A DNA stretch of 64,000 bases, from the NCBI RefSeq assembly GCF_016907655.1, contig NZ_JAFBCL010000001.1, positions 3,196,001 to 3,260,000 of the forward strand. Reading direction: 5' to 3'. The stretch comes from Saccharothrix algeriensis. GTDB taxonomy: Bacteria; Actinomycetota; Actinomycetes; Mycobacteriales; Pseudonocardiaceae. A program made the translations under genes and the position numbers. The notes below the pieces were generated by a model. That model saw only the letters and a list, made by a program, of their open reading frames with translations, did not search any database and had not been told where the DNA came from. Shown here piece after piece: positions 48,918 to 58,219 of the stretch (positions are counted from its first letter, which is position 1; each line of letters opens with the position of its first letter).

Positions 48918-50705
48918 TCAGGACCGCGGCTGGTCGCGCCGCTCGGCGAGCCGGGCCTTCTCCTCGGCGGTGCCGAACCGCTGCACGTCGCGGTCCCGCA
49001 TGAACCCCAGCGGGTCGGGCGCGTGCAGGCGCAGCAGGATCCGGCTCACGTCCTCCGGCCGCCGCCGGGCGGTCAGCTTGCTGATCAGCACCATGGTCAG
49101 GAACGCCACCGGCACCGTGACCAGCGCGGGCTGCGCGAACACCGAGGGCGCCCACCACCCGGTGTAGGAGCTGACCACGGTCACCGCCTGCGACCCGATC
49201 ACCAGCCCGCCGCCCACCACCAGCCCGGCGATCGCGCCCACCCAGGTCAGGCCGCGCCACCAGATCCCCAGCACCAGCAGCGGGCAGAACGTGGACGCCG
49301 CCAGCGCGAACGACATCGCCACCGTCAGCGAGGCGTCCGAGCGGGGCAGCACCAGCGCCAGCCCGATCGCCACCGCGCCGGTCAGCACCGTCGCCCACCG
49401 GAAGTCCCGGACCTTGCCCGGCAGGATGTCCGTCGACACCACCCCGGCGACGCTCACCAGCAGCCCCGACGACGTGGACAGGAACGCCGCGAACGCGCCG
49501 GCCGCCACGATCGCCCCCAGCACCTGCCCGAGCACGTTCGGCTGCATCGTGCTCGGCAGCAGCAGCACCGCCGCGTCCGTCTTGCCGGTCACCAGCAGCT
49601 CCGGCAGGTACTGGCGGGAGATGATGCCCAGCACCGTCGGGAAGATGTAGAACAGGCCCAGCAGGTACAGCACGTGCAGCGCCGTGCGGCGGGCCGCCTT
49701 GCCGTCCGGGTTCGTGTAGAACCGCACCAGCACGTGCGGCAGTCCCATGGTGCCCAGGAACGTCGCGAAGATCAGCGAGTAGGTCTCGAACAGCCCGCCG
49801 AGCCCGCCGGTCTGGGGTTCGAGCCACCGCTCGTTGTCCGTCGGCGAACCCTCCACCACCGGCACCGGCGACCCGGCCCCGAACCGCAGCTCGGTGTCCT
49901 TGGCGACGGTGTACGTGCCGGGCGTCCAGTACACCGCGCCGTCCGCGCGGGCGCCGTTGACCCGGCCGTCCGCCGTCAGCTCCATCGGCAGCGCGACCTG
50001 CACCCGCACCTCGTCCACCGTGGTGACGGCGACGTCCTCGTGGAACCGCAGCACGCCCTCGGCGTCCACCGCCGGACCCCGGTCCCCCGGGCCGGTCAGG
50101 AACACCGCGAACAGCACGAACGTCGGCGCGGCGATCGCGAACAGCTTGCCCCAGTACTGGAACGCCTGCACCAGCGTGATGGCGCGCATCCCGCCGCCCA
50201 GCACGTTCACCACGACGATCACCGTCACCGCCGCGCCGCCCAGCCACGCGGGCAGCCCGGTGATCGTGTTCAGCGTCAGGCCGGCCGACTGCAGCTGCGG
50301 CACCAGGTAGAGCACGCCGATGCAGATCACGAAGAACGTGCAGACCCGGCGCAGGTTCGTCGACCCCAGCCGCGCCTCGGCGAAGTCCGGCAGCGTGTAC
50401 GCGCCCGACCGGCGCAGCGGCGCGGCCACGAACAGCATCATCGCCAGGTAGCCCGCGGTGAAGCCGATCGGGTACCAGAGCGCGTCGATGCCGTCCTTGA
50501 GCACCAGGCCCGCGACGCCCAGGAACGACGCGGCCGACAGGTACTCCCCGGAGATCGCCGCCGCGTTGCGGGTCGCCGGGATCGCCCGGCGCGCCACCAG
50601 GAAGTCCGGCGTGGTGTTGGCCCGGCGCGAACCCACGTAGCCCAGCAGGAACGTCATCGCCGCGACGACGACGACCAACCCCAGGCTCCAGAGGTTCTGG
50701 ATCAC
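48918..50705 (-). CDS. Sodium/solute symporter (SSS family), monocarboxylate type
   Basis: A 595-residue symporter with PDFLVARRAIPATRNAAAIS, GEYLSAASFLGVAGLVLKDG, a long extracytoplasmic insert (residues about 225-320, VDAEGVLRFHEDVAVTTVDE) and SLTVAMSFALAASTFCPLLV. It differs from the symporter at 46489 mainly by this insert. The GTG overlaps the preceding small membrane protein stop. A LytTR regulator is first in the same operon, so expression is probably substrate-induced, perhaps lactate or pyruvate given lutABC nearby. Confidence 0.92.
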   Translation of the reverse strand: MIQNLWSLGLVVVVAAMTFLLGYVGSRRANTTPDFLVARRAIPATRNAAAISGEYLSAASFLGVAGLVLKDGIDALWYPIGFTAGYLAMMLFVAAPLRRSGAYTLPDFAEARLGSTNLRRVCTFFVICIGVLYLVPQLQSAGLTLNTITGLPAWLGGAAVTVIVVVNVLGGGMRAITLVQAFQYWGKLFAIAAPTFVLFAVFLTGPGDRGPAVDAEGVLRFHEDVAVTTVDEVRVQVALPMELTADGRVNGARADGAVYWTPGTYTVAKDTELRFGAGSPVPVVEGSPTDNERWLEPQTGGLGGLFETYSLIFATFLGTMGLPHVLVRFYTNPDGKAARRTALHVLYLLGLFYIFPTVLGIISRQYLPELLVTGKTDAAVLLLPSTMQPNVLGQVLGAIVAAGAFAAFLSTSSGLLVSVAGVVSTDILPGKVRDFRWATVLTGAVAIGLALVLPRSDASLTVAMSFALAASTFCPLLVLGIWWRGLTWVGAIAGLVVGGGLVIGSQAVTVVSSYTGWWAPSVFAQPALVTVPVAFLTMVLISKLTARRRPEDVSRILLRLHAPDPLGFMRDRDVQRFGTAEEKARLAERRDQPRS

Positions 50706-51142
50706 CGGTCCACCGTGCTGACGAAGTCGTGCTCGTGGCGCTCCGCGAGTCTTCGGTAGGCGTAGCCCACGCCGTAGCACAGCGGGAACGGCAGGATGCC
50801 CAGCAGCAGCCACGGCAGCCGCACGCCCAGCAGCTCCACCTCGCCCAGCCCCGGCGCCAGGAAGAAGACCACCGGCAGCAGGGCGAGCAGCAGCAGCGTG
50901 CCGCCGCCGAGCAGGAACGCCGTGCGCAGCTGCTGCCGGATCAGGTCGCGGATCAGCTTCTCGCCGACGCTGGTCTGCTCCTCCAGCTCGATGATCGTGC
51001 GCAGCACCCGGCCCCGGCCGCGCGGGTCGGCCAGCACGACCCGGCGGCGGCGGTTCTTGCGCGTCGCCGCCGCCGGCCAGGCGTCCCGCTCCCCTGGCTG
51101 CGGCTGGTCGGGCTGCCCCGGCGGGCCGGAGTGCTTGCTCAT
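50702..51142 (-). CDS. Two-helix membrane protein, symporter partner
   Basis: A 146-residue protein with a basic N-terminal half (TRKNRRRRVVLADPRGRGRV), then two helices (FLLGGGTLLLLALLPVVFFL and LPWLLLGILPFPLCYGVGYA) and RRLAERHEHDFVSTVDR. It takes the place of DUF485 in this operon. It overlaps both neighbours by 4 nt. Confidence 0.82.
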   Translation of the reverse strand: MSKHSGPPGQPDQPQPGERDAWPAAATRKNRRRRVVLADPRGRGRVLRTIIELEEQTSVGEKLIRDLIRQQLRTAFLLGGGTLLLLALLPVVFFLAPGLGEVELLGVRLPWLLLGILPFPLCYGVGYAYRRLAERHEHDFVSTVDR

Positions 51143-51993
51143 CCCCAGCTGCTCTTGGGCGGGCGCACGATCCGCTCCTTCAGCTCGCGGGTGTGCCGCC
51201 GGCTGACCGGCAGCTCCTTCGCCGCCTCGCCCGAGCCGATCACCACCGCGTAGCCGTTCGACGTCATCCGCAGCTCGGTCACCAGCGGCAGCGCCACCAG
51301 GAACGAGCGGTGGATGCGCACGAAGCCCGCGTTCTCCCAGCGCTCCTCCAGCTGGGCCAGCGGGATGCGCACCAGGTGGCTCTGGCCGTCGCCGGTGTGC
51401 AGGCGCGCGTAGTCGCCCTGCGCCTCGACGTACCGGACGCTGGCCCTGGGCACGAGCTTGATGGTGCCACCCAGCTCGACCGGGATGACCTCGTCGTCGG
51501 TCGGCTCCTGCGGCGCGGGCTCCGGTGTCGCGGCGGGCGCCGCCGCGACCCGCTCGACCACGCGCGAGATCGCCTTGTTGATGCGGTCCTCGTTGATCGG
51601 CTTGGTCACGAAGTCCAGCGCGCCGACCTCGAAGGCCACGACGGCCTCGGAGTGCTCGACGCCGGTGACGAAGACCAGCGCGGGCGGGGCGCGGAAGGCG
51701 CCGAGCACGCGGGCGAGGTCCGTGCCGCTGAGCCCCGGCATGTTGATGTCGGCGAACACCGCGTCCACCGGCGGCAGGCCCGCGCGGGTGCGCTCCATGA
51801 CGTCGGGGTCGTAGTCGCCCCGCAGGACGCGCAGGGCCTCCGCGGCGTCGAAGGCGGTGAGCACGCGGCGGATGTGCGGGCTGCTCTCGAGCAGGTACTT
51901 GATCTCGCTGAGACCGGGCGCCTCGTCGTCCACCGCCAGGACGAGGAGGCCGGTGTTGTCCTGGATACTCACTGTGCCGCGCATCTTGCCCAT
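51139..51993 (-). CDS. LytTR family response regulator
   Basis: A 284-residue regulator: receiver domain (residues about 16-150) with phospho-acceptor Asp82 in AVFADINMPGLSG and Lys in DFVTKPINED. A LytTR DNA-binding domain follows (about 180-275; SVRYVEAQGDYARLHT, GFVRIHRSFLVAL, KELPVSRRHTRELKE). It is first in the operon with the small membrane protein and symporter. The LytS-like kinase at 54157-55416 is the probable partner although 2.2 kb away. Confidence 0.92.
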   Translation of the reverse strand: MGKMRGTVSIQDNTGLLVLAVDDEAPGLSEIKYLLESSPHIRRVLTAFDAAEALRVLRGDYDPDVMERTRAGLPPVDAVFADINMPGLSGTDLARVLGAFRAPPALVFVTGVEHSEAVVAFEVGALDFVTKPINEDRINKAISRVVERVAAAPAATPEPAPQEPTDDEVIPVELGGTIKLVPRASVRYVEAQGDYARLHTGDGQSHLVRIPLAQLEERWENAGFVRIHRSFLVALPLVTELRMTSNGYAVVIGSGEAAKELPVSRRHTRELKERIVRPPKSSWG

Positions 51994-52056
51994 TTACGCC
52001 GGTCCGTGTCTACGCGGACCGGCCGGTGTCGACGCGACCGTGACCTCGACCGGGTG

Positions 52057-52920
52057 TCACAAGCCGAATCGCGACCAGCGCGCCCGCTCCTCCAGCGCCG
52101 CCAGCGCGGCCGGCAGGAAGTCGCCTGAACGGGTGGAACTCCCGGCGAGCCCGAGGCGGGCGAGCAGCGGTCGGCGGGGCTCGGCGACGGTGATCTCGGC
52201 GTCCGGGTACCGCTTGGCGACGACGGACCGCACCGTGCCGATCGCGTCCACCAGCCCGAGCTCGACGGCCCGCGCCCCGGTCCAGACCTCGCCGCTGAAC
52301 AGGTCGGCGTCGGCGTGCAGCCGGTCGCCGCGCCGCTCCCGCACCCAGTCGACGAACTGCGCGTGCAGGTCGCCGTGCAGGCCCTTGAGCCACTCGACGT
52401 CCTCGGGCTTCTCGGGCTTGAACGGGTCGAGCCGGACCTTGTGCTCGCCGGCGGTGTAGACGCGGCGCTCGACGCCGTGGCGCTCCAGCAGCCCGTTGAG
52501 CCCGAACCCGGCGCTGACGACGCCGATCGAGCCGACCAGCGAGGTGCCGTGGGCGTAGATCTCGTCGGCGGCGCAGGCCAGCCAGTAGCCGCCGGACGCG
52601 GCGACGTCCTCGCAGAAGGCCAGCACCGGGACGCGCTTGCGGGCGGCCAGCTCGCGGACGCGCTCGGCGATCAGCGCGGACTGCGTCGGCGCGCCGCCCG
52701 GCGAGTTGACCAGGAGGGCGACGGCGACCAGGCGGTCGTGGTCGAACGCGCGGGTGAGGGCGCTCTCGACGTTCTGCGCGTTGATGGTGTTGCGGGCCAT
52801 CGGCGTCGGCGTCGGCGTGATCACGCCGTGCAGGCGCACCGCCGCCACCACGGGCCCGCGCTCGGCGCGGTCGCTGACGATCTTGGGCAGGCGGGCCGCG
52901 ATCTTGTCCGTCACGCTCAT
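52057..52920 (-). CDS. sppA: Signal peptide peptidase SppA-like S49 protease
   Basis: A 287-residue S49 peptidase with the nucleophile Ser in CEDVAASGGYWLACAADEIY and the general-base Lys in GEHKVRLDPFKPEKPE. VALLVNSPGGAPTQSALIAE is the conserved strand-turn before. There is no clear N-terminal helix, so it may be peripheral. It digests remnant signal peptides or membrane-protein fragments. It lies between the LytTR operon and a divergent small gene. Confidence 0.9.
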   Translation of the reverse strand: MSVTDKIAARLPKIVSDRAERGPVVAAVRLHGVITPTPTPMARNTINAQNVESALTRAFDHDRLVAVALLVNSPGGAPTQSALIAERVRELAARKRVPVLAFCEDVAASGGYWLACAADEIYAHGTSLVGSIGVVSAGFGLNGLLERHGVERRVYTAGEHKVRLDPFKPEKPEDVEWLKGLHGDLHAQFVDWVRERRGDRLHADADLFSGEVWTGARAVELGLVDAIGTVRSVVAKRYPDAEITVAEPRRPLLARLGLAGSSTRSGDFLPAALAALEERARWSRFGL

Positions 52921-52974
52921 GGGTCGACCTTACGTGTGCCCGCGGGAACGGCGTGGCGGAGCTAACATCGGCCG

Positions 52975-53142
52975 GTGACGTTCAACCCGATCCGGTGGCT
53001 CGAACGCTACGTCGAGTGGTGGGACGACCGGGGCAGGCAGAACGCCGACGGCCCCGGCCCCATGCACGTCTACTGGATGTGGATCGTCTGGTCGATGTGC
53101 GCGGTGATGATCGTGGCGGTGCTGGCCATCGCCGCCGGCTGA
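52975..53142 (+). CDS. Small single-helix membrane protein
   Basis: A 55-residue frame from GTG: an N-terminal amphipathic Trp-rich part (FNPIRWLERYVEWWDDRG), then a helix (YWMWIVWSMCAVMIVAVLAI) ending at the stop. TAACAT lies 6 nt before the GTG, as in other apparent leaderless genes here. It is divergent from sppA with 54 nt between starts. The non-repetitive Trp/Tyr/Met composition argues that it is real. Function unknown. Confidence 0.65.
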   Translation: MTFNPIRWLERYVEWWDDRGRQNADGPGPMHVYWMWIVWSMCAVMIVAVLAIAAG

Positions 53143-54156
53143 TCCCCGGCGCCAACCGACCCCCTGCTGCCCTGCGCTCCCGACTCCCCCACGTCACACC
53201 TCGGGCCGAACCCCACACCTCAGACCCCACCTCACGCCTCAGGCCGATCCCCGCACCTCGGGCCGACCCCACACCTCGAGCCGACCCCGCACCTCGAGCC
53301 GATCCCCACACTTCGGGCCCCACCACACGCCTCGGGCGAACCCCACACCCCCACACCTCGGGCCAATCCCGCACCTCGGGCCAATCCCGCACCTCAGGCG
53401 AACCCGTACCACGGGCGGATCCCGCACCCAGGGCTTCCGCTTCGCACCTCGGAACTCCTCAAGCCCCCGGCGCCGATCCCCGCCGTCCGGTCCCCCGGCT
53501 CTCAAGCCCCCGCCGCAGCCACCGCCGCCCGGCGGCTCCCCGATCCAAGCTCCACCCCGGCCCAGGCTCCTCGATTCGATCGCCGGCGGCTCTCCGAGCC
53601 TCGCTCGCCCCTCAGGGACCCGCTCGTCAGGGACCCGCTCGCCCTCGCCGCGGACGCCCAGCAGATCCCGATCGCCCCGCAGGCACCCGGCTTTCTCCGC
53701 TCAGCGCCCCCGCGTCCGTGTCCGGGTCCGCCGCCCCGCATGTTCGCCGCGCGCACCGCACCCTCCGCGCACCGCACCCACCGCATCCGACCGCCACGCA
53801 CCATGCCCGCCGCACCTGTCCACCGCGCCGCGCCCGCCCCGCCATGCCGCCACGCGCCATGCCCGTCGCACCCGACCGCCACGCACCGCGCCCGTCCGCG
53901 ACCGCGGATGCCCACCGCGCCCGTCCACCGCGCCGCGCCTGTCCACCGCGCCGCGCCCGCCCACGCCCGTCATGCCCGCCGCGCGCGGCACCCGTCCGCC
54001 GCGCACCATCACCAACCGCGCGCACGCCGCCACCAGCGCGCCCGAGTGCCTTGGCGCCTCGCCGTGGGGGCCGCTTCCTTACGTTTACGGCAACGAAGTC
54101 CCCGGCGGAAAAGTGCCGGGGCACACGTACCTCGATCAAGTGATCGCCCAGGGCGG
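53143..54156. repeat. About 1 kb of degenerate C-rich repeats, no gene seen
   Basis: 53190-53460 consists of about 18-20 bp units like CCGACCCCACACCTCGGG and CCAATCCCGCACCTCGGG. 53730-54050 consists of CCACCGCGCCGCGCCCGCCC-like units. Open frames exist on both strands only because stops are rare at this GC content; none has protein-like composition. Confidence 0.7.
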
Positions 54157-55416
54157 TCAGGTGCGGATCGCGGGTTGTTCCGCCGTCTCCTCCAGCCTGG
54201 GCGGCACGAGGGGCAGGTTGGTGCGCACGCCCGGCGAGTACTTGGGCACCTTCAGGATGATCTTCATCCCGGCGTCCGGCGCGGTTTCGACGACCAGGGC
54301 GTAGTCGTCGCCGAACACCGCCCTCATCCGGTGGTTGATGTTGCCCAGGCCCACGTGCGCCCCGGTCTGGTGGGCGTCCTTCAAGTCCTCGAACAGCCGG
54401 TCCGGGTCCATGCCGACGCCGTCGTCCTCCACCGAGATCAGGGCCTCCGCCCCGTTGTCCTCGGCGAGGATCGTCAGCAGCCCGCCGCCCGGCTTCTTGG
54501 CCAGCCCGTGCCGCACCGCGTTCTCCACCAGCGGCTGCAGGACCAGGAACGGCAGCACCACCTGCAGCACCTCGGGCGCGATCTTCAGCCGCACGTTCAA
54601 CCGGGGCCCGTAGCGGGCCTGCTCGATGGTCAGGTAGCGGTGGATGTTGGTCAGCTCGTCGGCCAGCGTCGTGAAGAACCCGTCGGTCCGGAACGAGTAG
54701 CGCGTGAACTCCGCGAACTCCTGCAGCAGCTCCCGCGCGTGCGACGGGTCGGTCCGGATGAGGGACGAGATCGTGTTCAGCGCGTTGTACACGAAGTGCG
54801 GCGAGATCTGCGCCCGCAGCGCCCGCACCTCCGCCTGCGCCAGGGCCTGCCGCGACTTCTGGAGCACCTCCAGCTCCAGCTGCGTCGAGACGAAGCGGGC
54901 GGTCTCCTCGGCCATCCGGATCTGCCGCTTGTTCGCCACCCCGCTCACCACGATCAGCGTCCCGGCGACCTCGGACTCGACCAGCAGCGGCACGATCACC
55001 GCCGAGTGCAGCGCGCACGGGCCGGGCAGCTCGCAGTCCAGCTTCCGGTGCTCGACGTGCTCCTTGTGGAACTCGCCGATGGCCCGCTCGATGTACGGGC
55101 GCAGGAATTCGTAGTGGTCGTTGGCGCCGCCGTCCCACGACAGCAGCGTCCCCTCGTGGTCGGTGATGCCCACCGCGACGCACCGCAGCATCTCGCGCAG
55201 GTGCGGTGTGGCCTTGTCCGCCGCGTCCTGCGTGAGCCCCTCCCGCAGGTCCGCCGACGCCTTGGACATCCGGTGCAGCATGTCCATCACGGCGTCTTCG
55301 ACCGATGTGCTCACCCTGCGGGCGCGGCAGAGCATCACGAAGAGGCCGAGCACGGCCAGGGTCGCGATGACGCCGAGGACCGCGCGCTCGGTCAGAAGGT
55401 CACGCACGGCGTCCAT
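54157..55416 (-). CDS. LytS-like sensor histidine kinase
   Basis: A 419-residue kinase: one N-terminal helix (AVLGVIATLAVLGLFVMLCR), a GAF-like sensor region (about 85-190; CVAVGITDHEGTLLSWDGG, SAVIVPLLVESEVAGTLIVV), and the His_kinase domain with phospho-His in RAQISPHFVYNALNTISSL. The ATPase follows with VENAVRHGLAKKPGGG and DDGVGMDPDR. It typically pairs with LytTR regulators. ATG 55416. It is divergent from lutA with 74 nt between, so it could sense a carboxylate. Confidence 0.92.
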   Translation of the reverse strand: MDAVRDLLTERAVLGVIATLAVLGLFVMLCRARRVSTSVEDAVMDMLHRMSKASADLREGLTQDAADKATPHLREMLRCVAVGITDHEGTLLSWDGGANDHYEFLRPYIERAIGEFHKEHVEHRKLDCELPGPCALHSAVIVPLLVESEVAGTLIVVSGVANKRQIRMAEETARFVSTQLELEVLQKSRQALAQAEVRALRAQISPHFVYNALNTISSLIRTDPSHARELLQEFAEFTRYSFRTDGFFTTLADELTNIHRYLTIEQARYGPRLNVRLKIAPEVLQVVLPFLVLQPLVENAVRHGLAKKPGGGLLTILAEDNGAEALISVEDDGVGMDPDRLFEDLKDAHQTGAHVGLGNINHRMRAVFGDDYALVVETAPDAGMKIILKVPKYSPGVRTNLPLVPPRLEETAEQPAIRT

Positions 55417-55490
55417 GCTGTGCCGTGCGGTGCTCTCTCGGCAAGGGGTGGTCCTGGATCGGGTAGACATCCGATGAATTTGGGCGCAGA

Positions 55491-56219
55491 GTGTGCGCCG
55501 TGGAGAAGGTCGCGCTGTTCGCCACCTGCCTGACGGACACGCTGCACCCCGCCACGGCCCGCGCCACCACGCGGTTGCTGGAACGGCTCGGGTGCGGCGT
55601 CGACTTCCCGATGGACCAGACGTGCTGCGGACAGGCGCACTTCAACACCGGTTACCGCCAACACGCCACTGACCTGGCCAAACGCTTCCAGCGGGTGTTC
55701 CGGGGCTACGACGCGGTGGTGACGCCCTCGGGGTCGTGCGCGGCCATGGTGCGCGACGTCCACCCCCGGTTGGGCGCGGGGACGCCGCGCACCTACGAGC
55801 TGTCGGAGTTCCTGGTCGACGTCCTGAACTTGACCGATGTGGGTGCATACTTCCCCCATCGGGTGACTTATCACCCGACCTGCCACTCGCTGCGCGCGCT
55901 GGGCGTGGGCGGGAAGCCGCTGCAGCTGCTCCGGGCGGTGCGCGGGATCGACCTGGTCGAGCTGCCCCGCGCGGCCGAGTGCTGTGGTTTCGGCGGCACG
56001 TTCGCGCTCAAGAACGCCGACACCTCCACGGCGATGCTGGCCGACAAGATGCACTGCGTGCTCGGCACGGGCGCGGAGGTCCTCACCGCCGGCGACAACT
56101 CGTGCCTGATGCACATCGGCGGCGGCCTGTCCCGGCTGCGCGCCGGGGTGCGCCCGGTGCACCTGGCGGAGATCCTGGCGAGCACGGAGGAGGAGCCTTG
56201 GGCGCCCGCAACCCGGTGA
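55491..56219 (+). CDS. lutA: Lactate utilisation Fe-S oxidoreductase subunit LutA
   Basis: A 242-residue protein with two CCG domains: FATCLTDTLHPATARATTRL, QTCCGQAHFNTGY, then YHPTCHSLRAL and AECCGFGGTFALKN. With LutB and LutC it oxidises L-lactate to pyruvate. GTG 55491; GTG 55500 (VEKVALFATC) is also possible. It is the first gene of lutABC; GGAGGAGG near its end is the lutB ribosome site. Confidence 0.92.
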   Translation: MCAVEKVALFATCLTDTLHPATARATTRLLERLGCGVDFPMDQTCCGQAHFNTGYRQHATDLAKRFQRVFRGYDAVVTPSGSCAAMVRDVHPRLGAGTPRTYELSEFLVDVLNLTDVGAYFPHRVTYHPTCHSLRALGVGGKPLQLLRAVRGIDLVELPRAAECCGFGGTFALKNADTSTAMLADKMHCVLGTGAEVLTAGDNSCLMHIGGGLSRLRAGVRPVHLAEILASTEEEPWAPATR

Positions 56220-57613
56220 CCTGGCTGGGCAGCCCGGCGTTCCCGGAGGCGGCCCGCGCCGCGCTGGCCGACACCCAGCTGCGCCGCAACCTGCGCAACG
56301 CCACCACGACGATCCGGGGCCGCCGCGCCGAGGCCGTCGGCGAGCTGCCCGACTGGGAGGAGCTGCGCCGGGCCGGCGAGGCGATCAAGGACGAGGTGCT
56401 GCACCACCTGGACACCTACCTGGAACGGCTGGAGGCGGCCGTCGTGGCGCGCGGCGGCGTGGTGCACTGGGCCCGCGACGCCGCCGAGGCCAACGCGGTC
56501 GTGCGCGACCTCGTCGGGGACGCCGAGGAGGTCGTGAAGGTCAAGTCGATGGCCACCGCCGAGATCGGCCTGAACGAGGCCCTGGAGGCGGCCGGCGTGC
56601 GCGCGGTGGAGACCGACCTCGCCGAGCTGATCGTGCAGCTGGGCCACGACCGCCCGTCGCACATCCTGGTGCCCGCGATCCACCGCAACCGCGCGGAGAT
56701 CCGCGCGATCTTCCGCTCGGCGGGCATCGAGGCCGACAGCGACGACCCGCGCGCCCTGGCCGAGGCGGCGCGGGCGCACCTGCGGCGCAAGTTCCTGTCC
56801 TGCGACGTGGCGATCTCCGGCGCGAACTTCGCCGTCGCCGACACCGGCTCGGTGGTGGTGCTGGAGTCCGAGGGCAACGGCCGGATGTGCCTGACGCTGC
56901 CCAAGAGGCTGATCACCGTGATGGGCATCGAGAAGGTCGTGCCCACCTGGCAGGACCTGGAGGTCTTCCTGCAGCTGCTGCCCCGCTCGTCCACGGCGGA
57001 GCGCATGAACCCCTACACCTCGGTGTGGACGGGGGTCGCGCCCGGCGACGGGCCGCAGGAGTTCCACCTGGTCCTGCTCGACAACGGGCGCTCCAGGACC
57101 CTCGCCGACCCGGTCGGCCGGCAGGCGCTGCGCTGCATCCGCTGCTCGGCGTGCCTGAACGCCTGCCCCGTCTACGAGCGGACCGGCGGCCGGTCCTACG
57201 GGTCGGTCTACCCGGGCCCGATCGGCGCCATCCTCACCCCGCAGCTGGTGGCCGACCCGCACGACGAGCAGGCCGCGTCGCTGCCCTTCGCGTCGTCGCT
57301 GTGCGGGGCGTGCTTCGAGGTGTGCCCGGTGCGGATCGACATCCCCGAGGTCCTGACGCACCTGCGCGCCGAGGTCGTGGCGGCCAGGGGCCGGGACGCC
57401 GAGTCGGTCGCGATGGCCGCCGCCGCGTGGGTCTTCGCCTCGCCCGAGCGCTACGAGCGCGCCCAGCGGCTCGGCTCGCTGGTCCGCTTCCTGGCCCGCG
57501 ACGGCCGGCTGTCGCGGCTGCCCGGCCCCGGCGCGGCCTGGACGTCGTCCCGCGACGCCCCGGTGCCCGCCCGCGAGTCGTTCCGCCAGTGGTGGCGGAG
57601 GAACCGTGGCTGA
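56198..57613 (+). CDS. lutB: Lactate utilisation iron-sulfur subunit LutB
   Basis: A 471-residue protein: an LUD domain (about 60-300; EEVVKVKSMATAEIGLNEAL, CDVAISGANFAVADTGSVVV) and two 4Fe-4S motifs CIRCSACLNACP and CGACFEVCP in the C-terminal part. TTG 56198 is chosen because GGAGGAGG (56187-56194) lies just upstream. GTG 56216, which overlaps the lutA stop, is the alternative. Confidence 0.93.
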   Translation: MGARNPVTWLGSPAFPEAARAALADTQLRRNLRNATTTIRGRRAEAVGELPDWEELRRAGEAIKDEVLHHLDTYLERLEAAVVARGGVVHWARDAAEANAVVRDLVGDAEEVVKVKSMATAEIGLNEALEAAGVRAVETDLAELIVQLGHDRPSHILVPAIHRNRAEIRAIFRSAGIEADSDDPRALAEAARAHLRRKFLSCDVAISGANFAVADTGSVVVLESEGNGRMCLTLPKRLITVMGIEKVVPTWQDLEVFLQLLPRSSTAERMNPYTSVWTGVAPGDGPQEFHLVLLDNGRSRTLADPVGRQALRCIRCSACLNACPVYERTGGRSYGSVYPGPIGAILTPQLVADPHDEQAASLPFASSLCGACFEVCPVRIDIPEVLTHLRAEVVAARGRDAESVAMAAAAWVFASPERYERAQRLGSLVRFLARDGRLSRLPGPGAAWTSSRDAPVPARESFRQWWRRNRG

Positions 57614-58205
57614 CGCCCGCGCGCGCATCCTGGCCGACGTCCGCGCGGCGCTGGCGGACCGCCCGCCGACGCCGCCCGTGCCGCGCGGCTACCGCCGGAC
57701 CGGCGCCGCGTCGGTGGAGCTGCTGGCCGACCGGGTCGCGCACTACCGGGCCGCGGTGCGCGTCGTGGAGCCGGCCGGGCTGCTCCCGCTGCTCGGGGAC
57801 GTGCTGGCGGGCAAGCGGGTGGTCGCGCCGGCGGACCTGCCGTGGGACGTGCCGGGCGTGACCTGGCTGCGCGACGACCCGCCGCTGGACGTGCGGCAGC
57901 TGGACGGGTCCGACGGCGTGCTGACCGGGTGCGCGGTGGCGATCGCCCAGACCGGGACGATCGTGCTGGACGCCGGGGCGGCGCAGGGCAGGCGCGCGCT
58001 GACCCTCCTGCCGGACCTGCACGTGTGCGTGGTGCGCGAGGACCAGGTCGTGGGCACGGTCCCGGAGGCCCTGGCCCGCCTGGACCCGACGCGCCCGCTC
58101 ACGTTCGTCAGCGGCCCGTCGGCCACCAGCGACATCGAACTCGACCGCGTGGAGGGCGTGCACGGCCCGCGCTCGCTGGTCGTGGTGATCGTGCGGGCCG
58201 GCTGA
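57606..58205 (+). CDS. lutC: Lactate utilisation subunit LutC
   Basis: A 199-residue LUD-domain protein with VAIAQTGTIVLDAGAAQGRR and FVSGPSATSDIELDRVEGVH GPRS, the standard end of the family. It overlaps lutB by 8 nt. Third member of the lactate-oxidising complex. Confidence 0.93.
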   Translation: MADARARILADVRAALADRPPTPPVPRGYRRTGAASVELLADRVAHYRAAVRVVEPAGLLPLLGDVLAGKRVVAPADLPWDVPGVTWLRDDPPLDVRQLDGSDGVLTGCAVAIAQTGTIVLDAGAAQGRRALTLLPDLHVCVVREDQVVGTVPEALARLDPTRPLTFVSGPSATSDIELDRVEGVHGPRSLVVVIVRAG

Positions 58206-58219
58206 GCCGCCGGGCCGGG

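Noticed and set aside
52953..54143. 396-codon plus-strand frame through the repeat tract
   Set aside because: Made of RADP and TSG repeats from C-rich DNA; it overlaps the better small gene at 52975 in another frame.
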